In this document: piece by piece, positions 41,974-51,182 of the stretch
How positions within the stretch are numbered: position 1 is the first letter of the stretch
Layout: every line of letters starts with the position of its first letter
DNA from: Margaritifera margaritifera
Taxonomy: Eukaryota; Mollusca; Bivalvia; Unionida; Margaritiferidae
Reading direction: 5' to 3'
DNA length: 64,000 nt
Assembly: GCA_029931535.1 (NCBI GenBank)
Contig: JAQPZY010000698.1
Location: forward strand, 124,001 to 188,000
Program-made: the position numbers and the translations under genes
Notes under the pieces: model-generated
Told to the model about the DNA's origin: nothing
The model's input: the letters and a program-made list of their open reading frames with translations, nothing else
Databases searched by the model: none

Positions 41974-43338
41974 ATGATGCACCGAGATTCTTGCGAATGT
42001 ACCAAGTCCGAACTAGATCTGTTTTCTATGCCTCCCACCATGATGACGATGCAAGAATCCCAATGGGTGGAATTTCATCCTGTATCGTCTTTGACGGAAT
42101 CAGCTCCTATCGAATTTGAAATCAAAGGACAAACCGAAGATTACATCGATCTGAATAACAGTTACTTGTACCTGAAACTGGTAGTACAAAAAAATGACAA
42201 CAGCCTTCCTGTGGAAAATTCCAGAGTAGCTCCCGTCAATAATTTCTTTCATTCTTTGTTCAGTGGAGTAGATTTGTACTTGAATAACAAACTGATCAGC
42301 AGCAGTTTGGATACTTACCCTTACCGTGCTTATTTGGAAAATCTCTTGTCGTACGGAAAAGATGCCAAGAACACTCATCTGGATGCTTCTGTGGTCTGGA
42401 AACTTGACACTGCGACAAAGTTCGACAATACAGAATTACCTGTAGCAGCGGTAGCGCAGATAGGTGTACAAGGTCAGGCAGGATACGCAGCAGCAGTAGT
42501 AGCAGACCCAAAAAATGTCGGATTTAACGAACGTCGAAAGAAAATCAGGCAAAGTTTAGAACTGATGGATCGTTTGCATTTGGACATGTGGTTGCAAGAC
42601 AAGTATTTGTTGAACGGAGTAGATGTACGCCTGAGACTGAATCGCAGTAGTGGTGCTTTCCATTTGGTAAGTGAAAACAACGAGTGGAAAACCATCATCC
42701 AACAAGCCAAACTTTACGTGTGACGTGTAGAAATCTTACCAAAAGTAGCTAACGACATCAGTCAATCCTTGAGCAGAACCACAGCTAAGTATCCTCTTAG
42801 ACGTGTGGAAGTGAAAACCTTTACTGCAGCCGCTGGACTCAGATCCATAGTCGAAGATCACATCTTCCAAGGACAGCTCCCTAAACGCTTGATCATTGGC
42901 ATGGTCAAAAATTCAGCCTTCAACGGAGTCAACAATCAGAATCCATTCCAGTTTGAACACTTTAACGTCACCAAGATAGATGTCAGTCGAGATGGCAAGA
43001 CCTTGTGTACCAGACCTTTTGAACCTGACTTTGGTGGCCAGAGAAATTACTTACGATCTTACTTGAGCCTGTATGAAGCCACAGGTCAGTTAGGTCGCGA
43101 CACCAGCCACGGCATTTCGTACGACGATTATGCAGGAGGGTATGCCTTGTGGGGTTTTGATTTCACTCCGGACCAAGGCAGCGATGAAGGACATTTCCAC
43201 CCTATAAAATCAGGCCCCCTTCGTGTGGAACTTCAGTTTGGTCAAGCTCTAGACCAGACAGTGAACGTCGTCTTGTATGCAGAATTTGATAACACTCTAG
43301 AGATCAACAGTTTGAGAGAAGTCATTGTAGACTATTAG
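41974..43338 (+). CDS. Polinton major capsid protein with in-frame TGA
   Basis: The frame from ATG 41974 gives 454 codons before the final stop, the usual size for double jelly-roll Polinton capsid proteins. The first half has PIEFEIKGQTEDYIDLNNSY and NNFFHSLFSGVDLYLNN; the second has RSYLSLYEATGQLGRD and YALWGFDFTPDQGSD, both family blocks. Codon 250 is TGA (42721-42723), just after QQAKLYV, where Polinton capsids normally have arginine. The sequence carries on in frame, so a single CGA-to-TGA change is likely. Without read-through only the first jelly roll would be made. Confidence 0.94.
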
Positions 43339-43353
43339 AAGAAAAGAACAAAG

Positions 43354-43935
43354 ATGCAGAACGTAGAACCTATGGAGATAGATGAGGGATTTTGTGAAGT
43401 GATTCAACAGTCACCAACTACCACAAAGGATAATGATGATGATGATAATGACGAAGTCATTCATTCAGTACCTCGAATAGAAGAAGAAGAAGAAAACCAT
43501 TCAGTTCCTGTGTTTACTGGATTTATGGTTTCTCGATGGCCAGAACACGAAAAACAGTTAGTGACCTGTTATGCTCAGGAATTGAGTCCAATCATTAACA
43601 GTCTGATTAAAGAACAATGTTATGGATGTCAAAACGATCATCCCAGTCAGATACAACACGACAAATGTATGATGATGACAGGTGAAGAAAAATTGAATGA
43701 ATATTTGGAAACGGCCTGGTCACAACTCTCAGATGAACACGTGTTGAAACAGTGGTATAAAGTCTTGATGAATTCTTCTTTTCCTCCACTTACTTCTCTG
43801 GAGATCAAACGGATCGAAGGACTCATTCATCAGAGTGCAGAACCTATCCGACGTGAATATTCCTGGAATTACAAGACAGATTCATTCAAGTTTAAAGTCA
43901 GGTGTGCATTGGTGACTCAAAATTTCCATTGTTGA
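43354..43935 (+). CDS. Polinton conserved protein with Cys/His cluster
   Basis: 193 residues. An acidic N-terminal half (about 1-55) precedes a conserved region with CYGCQNDHPSQIQHDKC, a probable metal-binding C-x2-C...H...C cluster, then LEYLETAW-type helices. The motif YGCxxDHPSQxxHDxC recurs in Polintons next to the protease gene. Function unknown. The frame is intact and lies 13 bases before the protease gene. Confidence 0.8.
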   Translation: MQNVEPMEIDEGFCEVIQQSPTTTKDNDDDDNDEVIHSVPRIEEEEENHSVPVFTGFMVSRWPEHEKQLVTCYAQELSPIINSLIKEQCYGCQNDHPSQIQHDKCMMMTGEEKLNEYLETAWSQLSDEHVLKQWYKVLMNSSFPPLTSLEIKRIEGLIHQSAEPIRREYSWNYKTDSFKFKVRCALVTQNFHC

Positions 43936-43948
43936 AGACAAAAAAAAA

Positions 43949-44545
43949 ATGGATACCAGGGAACTTCATTACTTATTGAATCGCAGTTCCTATACTTCTT
44001 CTTGGAATCCTGTGGTATGTGCTAAAGATGAACTACCTCATCGTAAACCAAAAAACGTTCATGCTTATGTCATCAATACTGACGACAGTGATCTACCAGG
44101 AACCCATTGGATTGACGTGTACTTTCCCAACGATCACTGTGTGGAATATTTTGATTCTTATGGATTACCTCCTTTGGAAAAAGACATCATCAAGTTTATG
44201 AGAAGAAATGCCGTCTCGACTCGATTCAATAATGTGAGACTACAAGGATCAGATTCTATGGTGTGTGGACAATATTGTGTTCATTATCTTCATCAACGCA
44301 GTCTTGGATATTCCTTAGAACATTTACTAACTTATTTTGATAGTGACTATGTTAGAAACGATGCTAAAGTACAACAATGGTTTTGTCAACGTTATGGTTA
44401 TCTCTTGTCTTTAGCTCACAATCGTAGTGTACATCAAAATGATGTCGATGTAGAAAGTTTCACATTTACTTTACCTTCCCAACGTTGTCAACCTTGTAAA
44501 TATGTTCCTGTTTTAAAATTTATGGTTGAATGGTTAGTTTTTTAA
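43949..44545 (+). CDS. adenain-like (Ulp1-fold) cysteine protease
   Basis: 198 residues. Catalytic His53 in THWIDVY, acidic residue Asp69 in EYFDSYG, a glutamine upstream of the oxyanion hole and nucleophile Cys106 in MVCGQYCVHYL match the adenovirus-protease layout. In Polintons this enzyme is thought to mature capsid proteins. The frame is intact. It is the last gene of the rightward core block and is followed by AATAAA. Confidence 0.93.
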   Translation: MDTRELHYLLNRSSYTSSWNPVVCAKDELPHRKPKNVHAYVINTDDSDLPGTHWIDVYFPNDHCVEYFDSYGLPPLEKDIIKFMRRNAVSTRFNNVRLQGSDSMVCGQYCVHYLHQRSLGYSLEHLLTYFDSDYVRNDAKVQQWFCQRYGYLLSLAHNRSVHQNDVDVESFTFTLPSQRCQPCKYVPVLKFMVEWLVF

Positions 44546-44566
44546 ATGTTAGAATAGTTCTTGTTG

Positions 44567-44572
44567 AATAAA
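44567..44572 (+). terminator. polyadenylation signal after the protease
   Basis: AATAAA 22 bases after the stop, followed by a GT-rich TTTTGTTGATTGTTG. A conventional 3' end for the core block. Confidence 0.7.
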
Positions 44573-44744
44573 CAATTTTGTTGATTGTTGAAAAAAAAAT
44601 GGTGTTGTGTGGTTTATTTTATTGAATTTGAAAATAATGAATATGTTCTTTCTCTCTCTTTCTATCGATCTAAAAAAAGTTAAACCTTTTTGCCTCTATC
44701 TATGATCTCCCTGTCGATCTGAAAGAAAAAAAAACCTTACCATG
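44573..44744. other. short intergenic stretch in the Polinton
   Basis: T-rich and pyrimidine tracts (CTTTCTCTCTCTTTCTATCG); no gene seen. Confidence 0.5.
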
Positions 44745-44778
44745 TTTTCCATCGCGTCCGCGCGTTAAGCATATAAGG
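44745..44778 (+). promoter_or_regulatory. edge-gene promoter: conserved block plus TATA box
   Basis: TTTTCCATCGCGTCCGCGC (44745-44763) followed by CATATAAGG (44770-44778). It differs at one position from the block at 26465-26483 on the other strand. Confidence 0.8.
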
Positions 44779-44849
44779 CGGTTCACTGGCCAGTGATGTC
44801 ATTCTCGTTGACTCGTCAAGATCTCAACAGTTCCAAGAAGAAAAAGAAG

Positions 44850-45269
44850 ATGGCTGCCACCAAGATTACAAAGCTGAATGAAGCTATGGTGAACATAATG
44901 AGGGTGAAGAATCATTTGATGGAGACCAACCCAGAGAGAAAGACGATGACGTTCATTCAAATGGCTCATGATCTAGTAGAAGAGGTCCTGAGAGAAGAAA
45001 TACTTAGAGAAAGAACAGAATGGGAGGCAGCACAACGACTACAGCAGCAGCAACAAAGACAACAACAGCAGCAACAGCAACAACTTATGCAGCAGCAGCA
45101 GTCCAGCAAACTATTTGACGGCGAAGTCCATTGCAAGATTGACTGCGAGGAATTTGCTTTCTCTTTCACCCGAAAGAGACCTGCCTGTCTGAAAGCGGTA
45201 AGACCTATCGCTAAACGTGGCCGACCTGCTGGAGCTACTGCCACAGCTACATCCACCCTAAGAAGTTAA
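44850..45269 (+). CDS. Polinton edge gene 4, Q-rich coiled-coil protein with AT-hook-like motif
   Basis: 139 residues from ATG 44850 (MAATKITKLNEAMVNIMRVK), chosen because the upstream ATG (44796) lies only about 20 bases from the TATA box, at or before the expected transcription start. A helical N-terminal part, a polyglutamine stretch (about 65-90) and a C-terminal KRGRPAG resembling the AT-hook core that binds AT-rich DNA. Possibly a DNA-binding regulator; not a recognised family. A histone-type stem-loop begins 28 bases after the stop. The TTTTCC...CGTCCGC block upstream is shared with two other edge genes. Confidence 0.75.
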   Translation: MAATKITKLNEAMVNIMRVKNHLMETNPERKTMTFIQMAHDLVEEVLREEILRERTEWEAAQRLQQQQQRQQQQQQQQLMQQQQSSKLFDGEVHCKIDCEEFAFSFTRKRPACLKAVRPIAKRGRPAGATATATSTLRS

Positions 45270-45290
45270 AAAAAAAACATAATTTCTTAA

Positions 45291-45335
45291 CCCCAACGGC
45301 CCTTCTAAGGGCCACCCAATCTCTAGAAAAGATTA
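45291..45335 (+). terminator. histone-type 3' stem-loop and downstream element
   Basis: CCCCAAC then GGCCCTTCTAAGGGCC (45298-45313), an exact match to GGYYYTTYTHARRRCC, then ACCCAA and TCTCTAGAAAAGATT. The 5' flank AAC, the 6-bp stem and the ACCCA flank are all as in animal replication-dependent histone genes. Confidence 0.88.
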
Positions 45336-45339
45336 CTAC

Positions 45340-45716
45340 TCTCAAATATTGCCAATATCTATAGGTGTGTTTTATATGTTTGTATGTTTGTTTGTGATAG
45401 TAAACCCAACAAAAAACCCTTTTCCCCTTGTATATTTGTGGTGTGTGTTGAATATAAAAAAAATGTTAAAAAAAGGGTTGTGTGGTGTGTGAAAGTTTGA
45501 TATAAAAAAATTTAAAAAGTAAAAAAAGGATAGTGTGATGTGTGTAAGTTTGATATTAAAAAAATATTTTTAAAAAAAATGGATGTTATGTTTGTGGAGT
45601 GTGTTTGGTTTATAAAAAAATGGATTGTATGTTTGTGGAGTGTGTTTGGTTTATAAAAAAAAAAAAAAAAAAAAAAATATGGATGGTATGGTGTGTGTTT
45701 GATTTTTATCAAAAGT
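45340..45716. repeat. T/A- and TG-rich degenerate repeats
   Basis: Repeated GTGTGGTGTGTGAAAGTTTGATAT-like and ATGTTTGTGGAGTGTGTTTG (duplicated) units separated by A-runs. No gene. Confidence 0.6.
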
Positions 45717-45817
45717 AGTTTCTTTTAGGTCCGCGCTTTTTAGAGTCAGGGGTCATGGAGTGTAAACTCCGCGAAGCCAAGAATGACGTAGAAAGAATGA
45801 CGTCAGACGCGGGGTAG
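45717..45817 (+). other. possible decayed edge promoter and 20-codon ORF
   Basis: TTTTAGGTCCGCGCTTTTTA (45724-45743) recalls the conserved edge block, without a good TATA box. ATG 45755 opens a 20-codon frame ending TAG at 45817, and a TGACGTCA lies inside it. It may be the remnant of another edge gene or mean nothing. Confidence 0.25.
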
Positions 45818-45862
45818 TGGGGTGATGTTTTTTTTTTTTTGTTTTTTTAGGTGTAAGGGATG

Positions 45863-45894
45863 TTTTCCTTCACGTCCGCACTTCTAGTATATTA
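45863..45894 (+). promoter_or_regulatory. edge-gene promoter: conserved block plus TATA box
   Basis: TTTTCCTTCACGTCCGCAC (45863-45881), then TATATTA (45888-45894), 45 bases before ATG 45939. Confidence 0.75.
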
Positions 45895-45938
45895 AAACAA
45901 CGTCTTCACCGGTTAAGCTATCCAGTTTATTCAAGAGA

Positions 45939-46235
45939 ATGAACAACATAGAAATCATCAGACAAGTTAAAGTGAATTTAGAGGTGGCGTGGCACCTCCT
46001 CCAAGATCTAGAGAAGAAGGAGAAGGAGGAGAGGGAGAAGGAGGAGAGGGAAAGCAAAATTCCCATCAGACCTCATCCAATGATGGAGGATTCCAATAAA
46101 GAAAATTGGAATCCTGAAGCAAACCATCCTCCCTTTGTTTTAAAAAAGGGAAACAGATGCATGAGTGCAGCTACATGGAGGGGGAGCTGCCCTGCATGCA
46201 GGGCAAAGCCAGGGAGGTGCCCACACCTCCTCTAA
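45939..46235 (+). CDS. Polinton edge gene 5, small protein with CxxC tail
   Basis: 98 residues starting MNNIEIIRQVKVNLEVAWHL. A K/E-rich coiled coil (about 25-42) is followed by a polar segment and a tail with CMSAATW and CPAC that might bind metal. Unknown family. The start is supported by a TATA box 45 bases upstream. The stop lies 29 bases before the histone-type stem-loop of the right TIR, mirroring edge gene 1 at the left end. Confidence 0.72.
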   Translation: MNNIEIIRQVKVNLEVAWHLLQDLEKKEKEEREKEERESKIPIRPHPMMEDSNKENWNPEANHPPFVLKKGNRCMSAATWRGSCPACRAKPGRCPHLL

Positions 46236-46256
46236 ATGAACTTTAACCAAACAAAA

Positions 46257-46300
46257 AAACCAACGGTCCTTATGAGGACCACCCTTTTTCAAGAAAGATT
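46257..46300 (+). terminator. histone-type 3' stem-loop and downstream element (right TIR)
   Basis: CCAAC then GGTCCTTATGAGGACC (46265-46280), ACCC, TTTTT and CAAGAAAGA. Identical to the left-TIR copy and pointing out of the element. Confidence 0.82.
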
Positions 46301-46668
46301 AATTCTATTCCCGTGATTGCTTACCCCCTTTTTTTCTGTTGCCGCCATTTTTATTTTAGACCCCAGAGAGGCCCACCATGTCTTTAGCATTGTTGGGTCT
46401 CTCTGGGGTCAAAATGACGAACAATGACGTCACCCATGTTAATTTCCCCTTGACCCTATAGTGCCCCCACCATGTTAAACTCCCGTATGGTCCCATTTTG
46501 ACCCCAGAGTGCCCCAGCAATGTTAAACTCCCGTATGACGCCAGAGTGCCCCAGCAATGTTAAACTCCCGTATGGTCCCATTTTGACGCCAGAGTGCCCC
46601 AGCAATGTTAAACTCCCGTATGAGGCCAGAGTGCCCCATTTGAGGCTATTTACCCCCACCTTACTACT
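46260..46668. repeat. Polinton right terminal inverted repeat
   Basis: About 409 bp, the reverse complement of 25437-25846. The CRE palindrome TGACGTCA and the CGGGAGTTTAACATTG sub-repeats are conserved. Ends ...CCTTACTACT. Confidence 0.95.
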
Positions 46669-46674
46669 GAAGTT
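46669..46674. repeat. Polinton target-site duplication, right
   Basis: GAAGTT, identical to 25431-25436. Confidence 0.95.
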
Positions 46675-47877
46675 CTTGTCATAGGTTAACCGGCATATTT
46701 TTGTTGTTGAGAGCATGAACTTCCAGGCACGCATCAATGCCAGATTACTCACTGTGCACTGTCGCCAAAATACACACAAGACAATCACACCATAATGCTC
46801 AAATTCTAAAGAATAAATAATTTCCTTTAAATCAATACCAAGAATGCCTAAATCTAGGCCGAAGCCGAGGATCACTATCAAAAGAAGAGAAGAAAAACAA
46901 AAATAATCTGAAAACAAATTTAGACGGCAAATTGTTAAAGGGACTCTACTGTTTAAGCGAACGTGACAATCGGAATATTTTCAGCCTTTTCCGTCATATT
47001 AAGAAAGAAACCTCGGGTGCACTCTGCGCCATCGCCGCTAAGTAAGCGCCCCTGCTATCTGGCAATTTACTATCCGATTTTGGATATTATCCCTACGTCG
47101 ACCAGCTCAGATGACACGTCTGTATGTTAAGAGTCACAAAATAGTTCCAAACACTTTGCCACTGTACTTTGATCATTTTCACGACTTGCTAAGGTCAATC
47201 TAATATATGTCTTCATTGTAATTTCATCTAAGTCAGATTCTTCGTAAAAAAAAAAAAAAAAAAGTTTTAAGATGTCTTTTTCTGCAAAACATAAAAGTGA
47301 TCATGCTTACCGGAGCACTTCTGTTGTAAAATCTTCAGTTTCGGAAGCGCGTTGTTTTGCATGTTGTCAACTTCTTCATTTTCGGAGGTAAGTAAATCTT
47401 GCATGTAGTCCGGAATCCCATCATGACTAAATAGAAGTGATCAGTTTTGAAAAACACTGGAACTTTTGAAGTTTGACCTTGGACGTAATTTACTGCCATT
47501 GAGTACTATATTTGGAACAACTTTTGTTCACATATCACAGGTAGCAGGGTCTAGATTCGTAAATTGGCCCCTGCCAAATTTCTTAACTTAGAGCTATCGT
47601 GTGACTTTTGCAGCTATTGTTGTTTAATAATTAAAGATATGGATATATTTGTTAATTAGATGTTTCGGGCTTGTGTTGTTTTTGAAAGTATCGTGAGGCA
47701 TGTACACCTTCACATTATCTAGACAGTGAAATGCCAATAGTCGGCTAGGAAGCAGAGCTAGCCACCCATAGCAGTAGACACGTTGGGCTCAAAGCAAGTT
47801 GAATATCTTAAAAACGGCCTGGATGGGACATATTTTGAACTGCATCAAGCTGTTTAGTACACAGTATTTTCAAAATT
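46675..47877. other. host intergenic DNA, nothing recognised
   Basis: The segment near 46965-47010 (ACAATCGGAATATTTTCAGC) resembles 50727-50770 (ACAATCGGAACATTGTCAAC), a minor dispersed repeat. No gene recognised. Confidence 0.45.
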
Positions 47878-50424
47878 ATCACATAGGAAAGGGCTTGCAT
47901 TATTACATAGGAAAGGGCTTGCATTATCATATAGTAAAGGGCTTGCATTATCACATAGGAAAGGGCTTGCATTATTACATAGGAAAGGGCTTGCATTATT
48001 ACATAGGAAAGAGCTTGCATTATTACATAGGAAAGGGCTTGCATTATTACATAGGAAAGGGCTTGCATTATTACATAGGAAAGGGCTTGCATTATTACAT
48101 AGGAAAGGGCTTGCATTATTACATAGGAAAGGGCTTGCATTATTACATAGGAAAGGACTTGCATTATTACATAGGAAAGGGCTTGTATTATTACATAGGA
48201 AAGGACTTGCATTATCACATAGGAAAGGGCTTGCATTATAACATAGTAAAGAGCTTGCATTATCACATAGAAAAGGGCTTGCATTATTACATAGGAAAGG
48301 GCTTGCATTATCACATAGGAAAGAGCTTGCATTATTACATAGGAAAGGGCTTGCATTATTACATAGGAAAGGACTTGCATTATTACATAGGAAAGGGCTT
48401 CCATTATTACATAGGAAAGGGCTTGCATTATTACATAGGAAAGGGCTTGCATTATCACATAGTAAAGGGCTTGCATTATCACATAGGAAAGGGCTTGCAT
48501 TATCACATAGGAAAGGGTTTGCATTATTACATAGGAAAGATCTTGCATTATCACATAGGAAAGGGCTTGCATTATTACATAGGAAAGGACTTGCATTATT
48601 ACATAGGAAAGGGCTTGCATTATTACATAGGAAAGGGCTTGCATTATTACATAGGAAAGGGCTTGCATTATCACATAGGAAAGGGCTTGCATTATCACAT
48701 AGGAAAGGGCTTGCATTATCACATAGGAAAGGGCTTACATTATCACATAGGAAAAGGCTTGCATTATCACATAGGAAAGGGCTTGCATTATCACATAGGA
48801 AAGGGCTTGCATTATCACATAGGAAAGGGCTTGCATTATCACATAGGAAAGAGCTTGCATTATCACATAGGAAAGGGTTTGCATTATCACATAGGAAAGG
48901 GCTTGCATTATTACATAGGAAAGGGCTTGCATTATTACATAGGAAAGGGCTTGCATTATTACATAGGAAAGGACTTGCATTATTACATAGGAAAGGGCTT
49001 CCATTATTACATAGGAAAGGACTTGCATTATTACATAGGAAAGGGCTTGCATTATTACATAGGAAAGGACTTGTATTATTACATAGGAAAGGACTTGCAT
49101 TATCACATAGGAAAGGGCTTGCATTATAACATAGTAAAGAGCTTGCATTATCACATAGGAAAGGGCTTGCATTATTACATAGGAAAGGACTTGCATTATT
49201 ACATAGGAAAGGGCTTGCATTATCACATAGGAAAGGGCTTGCATTATCACATAGTAAAGGGCTTGCATTATCACATAGGAAAAGGCTTGCATTATCACAT
49301 AGTAAAGGGCTTGCATTATTACATAGTAAAGAGCTTGCATTATTACATAGGAAAGAGCTTGCATTATCACATAGGAAAGGGCTTGCATTATCACATAGGA
49401 AAGAGCTTGCATTATTACATAGGAAAGGGCTTGCATTATCACATAGGAAAGGGCTTGCATTATTACATAGGAAAGGGCTTGCATTATCACATAGGAAAGG
49501 GCTTGCATTATTACATAGGAAAGGGCTTGCATTATAACATAGGAAAGGACTTGCATTATTACATAGGAAAGGGCTTGCATTATAACATAGGAAAGGACTT
49601 GCATTATTACATAGGAAAGGGCTTGCATTATCACATAGGAAAGGGCTTGCATTATAACATAGTAAAGAGCTTGCATTATCACATAGGAAAGGGCTTGCAT
49701 TATTACATAGGAAAGGACTTGCATTATTACATAGGAAAGGGCTTGCATTATTACATAGGAAAGGACTTGCATTATTACATAGGAAAGGGCTTGCATTATC
49801 ACATAGGAAAGAGCTTGCATTATTACATAGGAAAGGGCTTGCATTATTACATAGGAAAGGGCTTGCATTATTACATAGGAAAGGACTTGCATTATCACAT
49901 AGTAAAGGGCTTGCACTATCACATAGGAAAAGGCTTGCATTATCACATAGGAAAGGGCTTGCATTATTATATAGGAAAGGGCTTGCATTATTACATAGGA
50001 AAGGGCTTGCATTATTACATAGGAAAGGGCTTGCATTATCACATAGGAAAGAGCTTGCATTATTACATAGGAAAGGGCTTGCATTATTACATAGGAAAGG
50101 GCTTGCATTATTACATAGGAAAGAGCTTGCATTATTACATAGGAAAGGGCTTGCATTATTACATAGGAAGGGGCTTGCATTATTACATAGGAAAGGGCTT
50201 GCATTATTACATAGGAAAGAGCTTGCATTATTATATAGGAAAGGGCTTGCATTATTACATAGGAAAGGGCTGGCATTATTACATAGGAAAGAGCTTGCAT
50301 TATTACATAGGAAAGGGCTTGCATTATTACATAGGAAAGGGCTTGCATTATTACATAGGAAAGGGCTGGCATTATTACATAGGAAAGAGCTTGCATTATT
50401 ACATAGGAAAGGGCTTGCATTTGC
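47878..50424. repeat. 24-bp minisatellite, about 106 copies
   Basis: About 2.55 kb of GCATTATTACATAGGAAAGG GCTT units. Variable positions are few: ATTACATAG/ATCACATAG/ATAACATAG, GGAAA/GTAAA, GGGCTT/GAGCTT/GGACTT. Blocks with the same order of variants recur (ATAACATAGTAAAGAGCTTG at about 48235, 49132 and 49661), showing higher-order duplication. Because 24 is divisible by three and the unit lacks stops, frames of roughly 890 codons are open on both strands. Confidence 0.97.
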
Positions 50425-50883
50425 ACTGTGAACATCAATGTGTGCCAAAATTGACCTTCGTACATTAAAAATACATATGTAAATTCGGGGCTGGGGTGCA
50501 TAAACGTTTTTTTTGCTTTGAGCTTCCACTGACTTGTCTAGGTAAATGAATAATATTTGTACATTTTAATTTATTAGAGACGTTGAAATATATGAACCGT
50601 TTCCACTTCACTGGTGCACTCGATTTTTTAAAAATGGATTTTTAAACCAGGCAGGTTGATGCGGCATCAAATTTGTGCATAAAATCTGTCCCTTGCATCC
50701 AGAATATGGCAGAGGAAGGAGACAAAGTCACAATCGGAACATTGTCAACCTTTTCTGTCGCAACATAGGTGATCATCAAAATCCATCAAATTTAATGGAA
50801 ATGTCATGTACATCATGTGAAGAAAAAACTGCATTGCTGCAAATGAATAAGTTATTCTCCTGATACTTGCTTATTAAAAAGTG

Positions 50884-50906
50884 GAGAGAGAGAGAGAGAG
50901 AGAGAG
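50884..50906. repeat. (GA)n tract
   Basis: Short GA run next to the 29-bp minisatellite. Confidence 0.85.
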
Positions 50907-50908
50907 AT

Positions 50909-51182
50909 GCATCATGCATGTGTTGCACACCAAGTACTATGTATGCATGTTACACACCAAGTACTATGTATGCATGTGTTGCACACCAAGCACTATGTAT
51001 GCATGTGTTGCACACCAAGTACTATGTATGCATGTGTTGCACACCAAGTACTATGTATGCATGTGTTGCACACCAAGTACTATGTATGCATGTGTTACAC
51101 ACCAAGTAATATGTATGCATGTGTTACACACCAAGTACTATGTATGCATGTGTTACACACCAAGTACAATGTATGCATGTGA
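50909..51182. repeat. 29-bp minisatellite, about 9 copies
   Basis: Units of TGCATGTGTTGCACACCAAG TACTATGTA with few substitutions. The unit is not divisible by three, so the open frames through it cycle phase and are not genes. Confidence 0.93.

Larger units (their letters stand above)
25437..46668. mobile_element. complete Polinton/Maverick element (21,232 bp)
   Basis: Bounded by ~410-bp terminal inverted repeats starting AGTAGTAAGG and by a perfect 6-bp target duplication. It encodes the diagnostic Polinton set: protein-primed-type PolB, retroviral-like integrase with chromodomain, packaging ATPase, adenain-like protease, minor (penton-like) and major capsid proteins. Accessory genes include BIR-domain proteins. 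The two near-identical inverted repeats argue for recent integration, but four core genes carry frameshifts or in-frame stops, so this copy is probably not autonomous as it stands. The element resembles the virus-like Polintons/adintoviruses of animals. Confidence 0.97.

Noticed and set aside
47854..50529. Open frames of 588-891 codons on both strands
   Set aside because: All arise from the 24-bp minisatellite. Equal openness on both strands argues against coding.
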